From Botryococcus braunii (Eukaryota; Chlorophyta; Trebouxiophyceae): a stretch of 64,000 nt of DNA. Where the stretch lies: assembly GCA_002005505.1 (NCBI GenBank), contig KV908704.1, positions 25,001-89,000 on the forward strand, written 5' to 3'. Positions 55,090 to 64,000 of the stretch are shown one piece after another; position 1 is the stretch's first letter, and each line of letters opens with the position of its first letter. Under the pieces are notes generated by a model. That model made no database searches, was not told the DNA's origin, and saw only the letters and a program-made list of their open reading frames with translations. A program made the position numbers and the translations under genes.

Positions 55090-57850
55090 GCAATTACGAA
55101 GTGGTGCACATGGGGGGTTGGGATGGGTCTTTTGTTGTATTGGCGTCTGGTTTGATTTGCAGACGTAAATGCCATTGCTGTCACCGAATTTGTTCATTCG
55201 CTATTATATAGTTCAGTACTGTTGTGTTGATGTATGGCACTGAGCTGGATTCTCTCGGGGGTATCCCATTCTGGGTGGCGACGCGTTTCTTTCTTTCCTC
55301 TGCGTCCGCACGTATTTTGAGCCTTGAATAGAGGCTCCAGGTCCGATGTGAGTGTGGACTTGAACTCGGGACCACATGTTGTCAGCCATTCTCGGCGTCG
55401 CTGGCGTGGTTTCCTCCCGGAGAATCCCCCTTTGGCGGTGTTACTTAATAAAGAACAGGTGTTGGCCTGTTGCTACGCAGTGCTTTACTGCAATTCGGTG
55501 AAGACAGCCCACGTGCGGTACACTTGGTACATGCATACTGGTGGCTGGTCTTGCAAGCCCGGCGAAGTACTGGCTGTTCTACCGCTAAAGAAATTTTCTT
55601 ATCAAAAGATGCATTGCTTTTAGACCTTGTTCATGGCGTGCGTTTGTGGAAGGTTGCATTTTGCAGGGTGTCTTTGGGACTCCTCACCGGCTGGCCGTCT
55701 CTGTGGGGAAGTGACCAGATGCAATAGGCGTGGGGATAACTTCATCCTCGACCCTGAGCCCACGTTGCACCCCTTTCAAGCCACGGGAGTTTCTCAGCTG
55801 TCTGGCTTTCCACCTCGAGAAGGGCGCTGTGGTTGATTTTGAGTTGAATACTCAGTATGCGACGCTCCTCCTTAAAAAGGGTAGTTCCAAGGGCATCTTC
55901 GGTCATGCTTGACATGATGTCTGGTCGACAGAAGTTTGCCCCCCCCCATCCAAGACACCTGGGACGCTCTCCTTGGGGGATCCCGAGGACGGGCAGGTTG
56001 GCCAAGGAGGGGGGGGGGGGAGGGGGCTTGTTTGTGGTGTGATCATAAGAGCAAGCCTGCTTGTTTTTGGAGCTTCGCTGATGAGGGGCTGGTCAGCTGG
56101 TGTCAGCTAAAAATGTACCACAAATTCGTGCTGAACTAGGACGGTCTTAATTATCTCACGTGCACAATTCCTGTACATCAGACTGGCCATGGCATGCAAT
56201 GGCTGCCGTGGCCCTGTCCAGGTCAGGTCCAGGGATGGGTGACATATATCGTCTCCCAACGGAGTAGCGCAATGCTCCCTTAGCAAGTTTGGCGGGGAGG
56301 TTGTGACAGCGCCGCAGCACCCGGCGGCGAGGGTGCATGGTCCTTCTAAACGAAATTGCCGGCCGGAGGAGGTTCTCAGTTTCAACGAATTTGTAAAGGT
56401 TGTCAAGGTCCATCGACACCTCTCCCATTTCCCGATTCCTTCCCGAGCGGATTCACGCCCCTGTCCCACCGTCATGTGCATTGCTGGTTCATCAAGAACG
56501 CTGCTTGCCCGCTGAGCCCACGTGAATGTGTGTGCATATGTGTCCACAGTAGTGGAACGAGCAGAGCTTGGTGTTCTTCAAGTTCAGAAACGATGTGTAT
56601 GTTGGAGGACTGCCTCGTTCGAGAATTGTGACTAGCCTTTCAACACTTGGCCTTCAAAAGAGCCCCGCCCGGAGGCGGGGGGGGGGGGGGGGTTCCGCAC
56701 ACTATCTTCAATGTTAAATTACTTGCTTTAAAGTTTCGACGTTTAGATCGAAAGACTTTCAGTAGATAGTGCTCACCAAAAAGACGCACTCTTGCCAGCG
56801 ACTAAGCAGTGCAGCGACAACTACTGAACAATCCCTCAAGACATGTGAAAGTGCCGGGGTACCGTGCGTCAACACTTACTGAACGGTACCCCAGTCGCGT
56901 TCACATACCCGGGCTATGTGCGGTAGCAGTGACTGACCGGTACCCCCAGTACGTGTATCCGACAATACCATTCAGTATCTGTTGCCGCATTGTTTTTAAG
57001 ACGCAGACGCATACATTATAACAGTAAAAGCTACAAGCCATAAGTCTGTACAACAGGCACAATAATACAATAGCCATGGCAGTACAGTGGCCACGAGTCT
57101 CGACAGCACACGAAAGTACTGCAGCCACAAATCCAGAGTAGCTTATCTGTGGCAGCCACGGTCTAAGCAGCCACGTTATGCACACTCGCCCCACAGGCGA
57201 GGGACTACGGTCCGATGCACACAAAGCGTCCACACAAACCCCGTGTCCAGCTTTCATGCAACAATTCTACCCCATGCCTGATCAGGACACCTCATCAGGA
57301 TGCGCTTGATGCAATAGAGAGACACCCGCTACGCTGCACTAGGTCTGAGCAGGCCAAGTTATTTTGTCCCCCTGTGGCATGAATACAAAACGCCAGGTCT
57401 GAGCACCCGATGCTTCTGCACGTCCCTCCAATCCCAGCCTCGTTCCCACCCCCCCCCCCAACCGAGGGCCAGGGGGGGGGATAATATGCAGCACCAGGTC
57501 AGACCACTCCTCGTGCTAGAATGCCTTCACTTCCCGTGCGAATTTTCACTGACGCTGCCTCAGCACGAAGGGGGGTCCGTCAGCAGGTCATGGGTCAAAT
57601 TCCACCCCATCGGTCATCCAGCCAAGATCCACTCAACATCCACACGGTTTGAAAAATGAGATTGCCGCTTGATGGGCGTTACGCCCTTGTAGCATACTAG
57701 CGCAGCTCTATAGTGCGATGGGATTCTTCCACAAAGGAAAAGCGATCTGTTAGAAGGCGCACGGGCCAACGACCCAGGGGCCCCTTCACAGGCTGCGTCC
57801 TGAACTCAATCGTACTTTTCCAACTGACCTCCTGTCTTTGAGCCCTGCCC
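55090..57850. other. Gene-free region
   Basis: Mostly single-copy sequence with short G/C runs. Short tandem motifs include GTACCGTGCGTCAACACTTAC near 56859 and a relative near 56885-56905. I recognise no gene or RNA. Confidence 0.4.
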
Positions 57851-57929
57851 CCAACATCAACAGTTTTCACAAAGCACAGGGTAACATCATACCCCCCCTC
57901 TTTCGCAGGCAAATTTCTTCCATACCCCC

Positions 57930-58312
<383 letters not shown>

Positions 58313-58889
58313 TGGGAGAGCACGCATGCGGGCCAGGAAATGCAGTGGCAACCCGTTGGAGGTGAGGAGCAAATCAGTCCAACCTCCCTGGGGAGCCCTG
58401 CAACTCCCTTCCCTCCACCTCCCCACCGCCGGCGGAGTGAAAGGAGGGAGAACCGAGTGCAACAGACGCGTGAGATCATTGAAAACACAAAGAGTGCCGT
58501 AAACAATGCATCCATTCGACCCTGCCCACCGCGAACTGCTCCAAAGTGCTCACCAAGGTAGACGAATGAATTAGCAGAACGGGCAGAAAGGCTCAAATGT
58601 CATTGTCAATGAACCCTTTGCCAAAGAGACCAGCCCCACTCGGCAAAAGAGGGGGGGGGGGTAAAAGGGAATAAAATAGGAGACGGATGCTATGAAGCCT
58701 CTGCAAGAGGTAAAGTTAAAAAGAGTCCAAGTCGCCCCCTTCCCCAACTCCCGCCCATGGGTCGGGGGGGGGGGGGCAAGACAACAGAAAGGATCCTTCG
58801 GTTCCTAGGGATTTCGGTTGACAGATGATGTAAAGGAGACAGCTTGCAACAGGACTGGAGGACCACATGGATGTGGTTAGGTGACTTCT

Positions 58890-59530
58890 TGGTGGTGGTG
58901 TTGAACAACGGTGTGGTCATTGGAACGCTGCAACAGCAAAGGAAGCAGGGATTACCAGGGGGTGCAGTTGAGGAGAAAAAGAGAGAGGGAGGGGAGGGGT
59001 GGGGGGAACAGGAGGAGGAAGGGGTACATCACCCAACCCTTCAGTTGAAGAATGGTGTAGGTAAAGGTGGCAACAGGGCAAGCGGAGGAGGAAACACCTG
59101 GGGCTTCAGGTGACCAATGGTGTAGTTAGAAGAAGGTGGCAACATGCCAAGAGTAGGAAGGGTATACCTGGGGGTTCAGTTGAACAATGGTGTAGTTAGA
59201 AGAAGGTGGCAACATGCCAAGAGTAGGAAGGGTATACCTGGGGGTTCAGTTGAACAATGGTGCAGTTAGAAGAAGGTGGCAACATGCCAAGAGTAGGAAG
59301 GGTATACCTGGGGGTTCAGTTGAACAATGGTGTAGTTAGAAGAAGGTGGCAACATGCCAAGAGTAGGAAGGGTATACCTGCGGGTTCAGTTGAACAATGG
59401 TGCAGTTAGAAGAAGGTGGCAACATGCCAAGAGTAGGAAGGGTATACCTGGGGGTTCAGTTGAACAATGGTGTAGTTAGAAGAAGGTGGCAACATGCCAA
59501 GAGTACGAAGGGTATACCTGGGGGTTCAGT
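58890..59530. repeat. 70-bp array copying the TspO exon end and donor
   Basis: GGTATACCTGGGGGTTCAGT begins at 59161, 59231, 59301, 59371 (one mismatch), 59441 and 59511, an exact 70-bp period. The copy at 59511 is the real exon end with its minus-strand donor CCCCCAG/GTATAC. Further out, near 59089, 59025 and 58895-58960, the units become progressively degenerate. Confidence 0.95.
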
Positions 59531-60854
59531 TGAACAATGATGTAGTTGAGGAAGGTTGCAAAGGAAACCCAGGCCAAGTACGGCAGCAGCAGAGCGGCCG
59601 CCAGGGGTTCCACCTTGTCGAAGGAAATGATTGTGAGGACTATTGCGATCCACAACCCTGTACTTGCCCACAGCATGCTTGTTACCTCCATTCCAACATG
59701 CACTGCAGCAAGTTTATATGTCGCCCACCCACCCTGATTTGTGATAATTTGCCCACAATGAGTTGTGATTATCTGCCCCCTCTTGAGTCCCAAGAGTTGC
59801 TTTGCAAACAGACGCCCACCCTTGACACGCAACTCCCTGCTCACCCTGGAGTTGCGAGAATTGCGCTGCAATTAATTTCCCTATTTGAGTGGCCAAAGAT
59901 TTTGTGAGTGGCAACACTTTTATCATTCGCGTTCATGACACAGGGGACAATGGCCTGAAATGCATTTAATTGTATGTGGGCATTGCAGAGCCTGTAATGC
60001 CCCCCTCTCCCGTACAACGTGCGGCCAAGCACAACGGGAACCACTCAAAGCAGAAGCTCGTGTCTTTGACTGGTATTTTCAGAGCCGTGAAAGAAAACCA
60101 GATCAGGGAGAGTACATGCATTCGTACGATAGCAAGTGTGCTTACATATGATTTCTATGAGGGCGAAGCTTATGGCACGAGCACTAAAGAAGATGGGGTT
60201 CCAGGCGAAATTCAGAGCCAGCTGTATGAGGTAGATAGTCAGAGGACCCTTCTGTGCTGCCCATCCTCCATGAGTCCATACCAGCCAAGACGAGATGCCC
60301 ATCAGAGCATATAGGACGGTCCAGACCTGCAAACGACAAGCAATTTCCCTTAAATGCCAAGATTTCAATGCGATATTGCAGCTTTTATATCAATGTATTA
60401 GTATGTTTGCCTGTCTGCTTGCTGTCACAGCCAACAGGACAAGCTAGGTCTGGGACACACAGTCCCACTTTATATGTTCAACAAAGACCGGGACCTGCTA
60501 AGAAATAGTAATGTTGGACTGAAACCAGAGAGCTTACCGGGCCGAAAAGCCAGTTTGGAGGCTGCCAACTCGGCTTCTTGATCGTCGGGAACCTGCGACA
60601 CAAAACAGACTTGACAAACGTGTCCGACACTCATTCATGGGAAGATGCAACAATATTCATCACCAATTGCATCATCGTAAAACTTGATACAACGATGTTT
60701 CTGATGTCGTCGTCCGGGGGGGGGGGGGGGGGGGGGGGGGGTCTCGACCGATCAGTGTCCGATCTGCAAAAAGATCTCACCATTTTTTGACATCCTTTGA
60801 AGAGTACACGCCAATAAGGCTCCCAGATACTACTGGAAATAAAATGAAGGCTGC
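59476..60854 (-). CDS. TspO/MBR (tryptophan-rich sensory protein / translocator) family protein, 5' end incomplete
   Basis: A small five-helix membrane protein of the family that binds porphyrins and sterols, in mitochondria, plastids or secretory membranes. Exons in transcript order: 60854-60781 (AFILFPVVSGSLIGVYSS, first helix, ending KKW), 60592-60538 (FPTIKKPSWQPPNWLFGP, the family signature), 60326-60146 (VWTVLYALMGISSWLVWTH, then ALNFAWNPIFF) and 59702-59518 (LWASTGLWIAIVLTIISFD, LLLPYLAWVSFATFLNYIIV, QLNPQ). Junction phases agree throughout. If the donor at 59517 is not used, the frame reads 13 more codons to TAA at 59476-59478, inside the first duplicated unit. If it is used, a short last exon lies further left and is not identified. 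The family normally ends close to this point. No start Met is found right of 60854. Confidence 0.85.
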
Positions 60855-61417
60855 CTGTCGAGCCAGGGAAGAATGTCAGTACCGACGTTTAGGGGAACTC
60901 AACACGGGATAACAGACCCAGCACCTACGCAAAAGACAAGGACAAAACGATACGGCCAAGAATGTCGAAAGAGGATATATACATCTTGCCTTAAGTGTGG
61001 GGAGAGAGACGGAAATGCCTACCAGGCTTGCAAAGTTATCATCCTTGCTAATCTCCCAAAAAGGAACATTCTGACTTCCAACCATTTTCAACAAGCAAAT
61101 CACCCGGATTACAGCAAAGCTAGAGTTTAAGAAAGCACGCTTCTTGACAGAAGACTATTGTCGTCGTTGTCCCCAGCTGTTGGTCAAGTTTGAGACACCT
61201 GCTGCATGCAGCAGTTTCGGTGCAGGTTCTCCAGTCCGGTGTCCAACGATCAGGCCTTGATGACGACCACGCTGGCTCACGTGACCAGGCATCCATCACG
61301 TGATCTCACTCCGGACAGCGCGCCTGCAAAAGACCTGCAGCTCTTCGGCAGTCGACACGTGACTCTTGGGGCACTGGGGGCCTGAGACTGATATATTCAG
61401 TGTTAGCTACGACCGCC

Positions 61418-61494
61418 AGATCCAGTGACAGCAGGTTCCCTCGTCGGTGTCCCCACAGCACACCGACGAGGGAACCTGATGTCACCGGATCTGG
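61418..61494. repeat. Strong hairpin, 34-bp arms
   Basis: The left arm starts CAGATCCAGTGACAGCAGG and ends CCCTCGTCGGTGT. A 9-base loop follows, then the inverted copy with two mismatches. It lies ~50 bp before the dispersed TGGCTGGTTCTGGATGTAAT motif at 61546. Confidence 0.9.
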
Positions 61495-61813
61495 ATCCCA
61501 GCCAACGTTGTTAACTCTATCGGACTCCTCGTTACTCAGCCATAATGGCTGGTTCTGGATGTAATGTAATATTTCCTTCCTTCCATCCTTCACTCATCAT
61601 CCCCATCTTCTGACTGATGATATTCAGGCCGAAAGGGAGGAATGTTCCTGCGAAAGGAGCTCCAGAATTCTAGGAACATTCTAGCTCTGCAATGTTGTCC
61701 TCTTCGCCAATGAGTGCTTTGCCCTGCGTACTAATCTTTTGGTCTCTGTGGGAATTGCTCCATCTCATTGGCCTGTCGTGGCTGGAAAAATGCAGTCGTG
61801 TGCGTGTGTATGC

Positions 61814-61815
<2 letters not shown>

Positions 61816-61898
<83 letters not shown>
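61816..61898. repeat. (GT)n microsatellite
   Basis: About 83 bp of GT. Confidence 0.95.
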
Positions 61899-61899
<1 letters not shown>

Positions 61900-62564
61900 A
61901 CGACCAGGTGTCAAGATGATGGTGTATATATTTACATCAACGTACAATATTCTATCATGCAGATCCTGAAGCAGGCATGCAGACAGAGAGGGGACGGAAT
62001 TTTCCGGCTTTTCCTGCTGTTGTTGTTTCGCTAAGATCTTCTAAGAAGATCTAGACTGCATATTAAACCCCTACCATAAGCTGTGTTGAAGCACTATAGT
62101 GCAGGTGTAAGACAAGAAGCAGACATGCGGCGGTCGAACCTTGTTACAAGGGTGTGTCCAGAATGAGTCACCACTATCCCAGCTACACTGGGAACTCCCG
62201 CGCAATCGAATTTGCGCGGATTTTCAGCGCAAATTTCTTCCTGTCCAGTCGGGACAGTCCCGATCGTGGCAGATTTCCGGCTGAAATGTGAGATCGCGGG
62301 AGTTCCCACCTACACTGGCTTGGACTCCATAAGGAAAGAAATTGTGGGGGCCTTTCCCAATGGTACCAGGACAAGCACCATAAGTTGGGAAAATTCAGTG
62401 CCGTACGCCCGCAGGAAGTACCGTGATGACCCGTAGGTGCGCCGCCAAGGTAGACACAAGAACCCCTTTGGAGCGGGGTGAGACGCAGCCATGCCCCGAA
62501 TGTACATCAGTCAATGCAGTGCATACCAGGAGACCGCTACACCAGGCCTAAACAGAGGGCGCAC

Positions 62565-62800
62565 AGAGGGTGGCTAGGCCGGGGATGACCAGCAGCCCGA
62601 CAATCATCTTCGCAACAGCGTTTGGGGGGGGGAGGGGCGCGTTTCCCGGTGCCGGGGGGCGGGACCCCGGGGGGGGGGGGGGGCGTCACCCTCATCATCT
62701 TCGTGGTCAGCTTGTAGATTTTCACGTCCCTCAACTGCTGCAGCGTCGTCGACATCTCGGTCACGCCCACTGCAACCCCCGACAGCCCCGTAATGCGTCT
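62565..62800 (-). other. Orphan exon-like coding segment
   Basis: Minus-strand frames give GVAVGVTEMSTTLQQLRDV followed by KIYKLTTKMMR (about 62790-62690) and a hydrophobic segment AKMIVGLLVIPGLATLCALC (about 62615-62550). They are separated by a C/G-rich low-complexity insert. Both look coding, but I cannot assign them. The ends share ACGAAGATGATG-like sequence, so one may be a decayed copy of the other's edge. They could be 5' exons of the TspO gene to the left or part of another gene. Confidence 0.3.
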
Positions 62801-62950
62801 GGCCGAGAAGGGGGCTACCTATTCAACCAATTTAAAATTAAGAGTGAAGCCTATTCTAACCTCATACCAAAAATCCATCATGCAGGGACGCGGAATCTAG
62901 GGGCCAAATACTGAAGGTGATATTGAGAGGGAAAGAGAGAGGGAGAGAGA

Positions 62951-63570
<620 letters not shown>

Positions 63571-63719
63571 AGCGGGAATAGTATTCTGACCAGGGGTGTA
63601 AAGTTGAAGGCGTGGATGTGTCTGAGAAACCAAGGAAGTCAGAAAAAAGTGGGGGGGTGAGGGAGAAGGGGAGAACATCAATGGTCCCTTACAATCCTTA
63701 CATGCCCCAATATTTTCAG

Positions 63720-64000
63720 TCTCATCCTGATGTGGCGCTTCGATCCGCCCTGGCATTCCTGCCACAGACTTCTCAGACAAGATCTTACCGCGCTTCACTT
63801 CTTCTACTAGAAGCCCTGTTGCTTACATCTCAGTCGAGTTCAAGTAGCGCGTCACTCCTTTTACTAAAAGAAGTGTCACTGACAAGTCAGTCATGATCAA
63901 GCAGAGCTTCACTTCGTTTTCTAGCGTAGCGTCACTGATGTCTCAGTCATTATCAAGCAGTGCTTGCCTTCTTTTGCTATCGTAGTATCAATAAATGTCT
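63720..64000. repeat. ~65-72-bp degenerate minisatellite
   Basis: Four units with TCAAGCAG or TCAAGTAGC, GCGCTTCACTTC-like, TTCTACTA/TTTTACTA and ATCTCAGTC blocks, running off the window end. Confidence 0.7.

Noticed and set aside
56107..56547. A 146-codon minus-strand frame
   Set aside because: No recognisable domain, no start or splice context, and comparable frames occur on the opposite strand.

Overview
The window is nuclear DNA of a green alga. A five-exon RuBisCO small-subunit gene carries the long loop typical of chlorophyte (Chlamydomonas-like) proteins. Its neighbours are intron-rich plant-type genes with conventional AG/GT splice borders. A large repeat-rich prasinophyte-type genome such as Cymbomonas would fit, but I cannot fix the species from sequence alone. 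Most of the 64 kb is non-coding: dinucleotide microsatellites up to about 190 bp, homopolymer G/C runs and many degenerate minisatellites.

Layout. (1) 1-4.8 kb: tandem repeats, no gene. (2) 5.0-13.2 kb, minus: a plastid-type anion/phosphate transporter (SLC17/PHT4-like MFS) in eight recognisable exons. (3) 13.2-16.5 kb: repeats. (4) 16.6-24.8 kb, plus: a nine-exon bifunctional dehydroquinate dehydratase-shikimate dehydrogenase with phase-consistent junctions, 683 codons. (5) 24.8-30.6 kb: repeats, including a large imperfect palindrome and a long minisatellite. (6) 30.6-34.5 kb, minus: a UBE2Q-like ubiquitin-conjugating enzyme. (7) 34.5-37.4 kb: dispersed and satellite repeats. (8) 37.45-46.36 kb, minus: a Ty1/copia retrotransposon with two equal-length 694-bp LTRs, a CTAAC target duplication and a half-tRNA-iMet primer site. 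Its centre holds an assembly-type false duplication around a single N. (9) 49.25-53.38 kb, plus: rbcS. (10) 53.9-55.1 kb: a ~250-bp satellite. (11) 59.5-60.9 kb, minus: a TspO/MBR membrane protein. (12) 62.5-62.8 kb, minus: an orphan exon-like segment.

The most unusual observation concerns where the minisatellites sit. In three unrelated genes (transporter, DHQ-SDH, TspO), intronic tandem arrays are copies of the adjoining exon edge together with its splice site. The copies nearest the exon are cleanest and those further away are decayed. The arrays therefore present ladders of decoy 5' or 3' splice sites. Most periods (19, 31, 44, 70, 76, ~101 bp) are not multiples of three. This looks like a process that lengthens introns, and one 3' untranslated region, by repeated tandem duplication across exon boundaries.

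The genes do not form an operon or a visible pathway cluster. Plastid metabolism is a loose common theme: shikimate synthesis, CO2 fixation and a plastid-type anion transporter.
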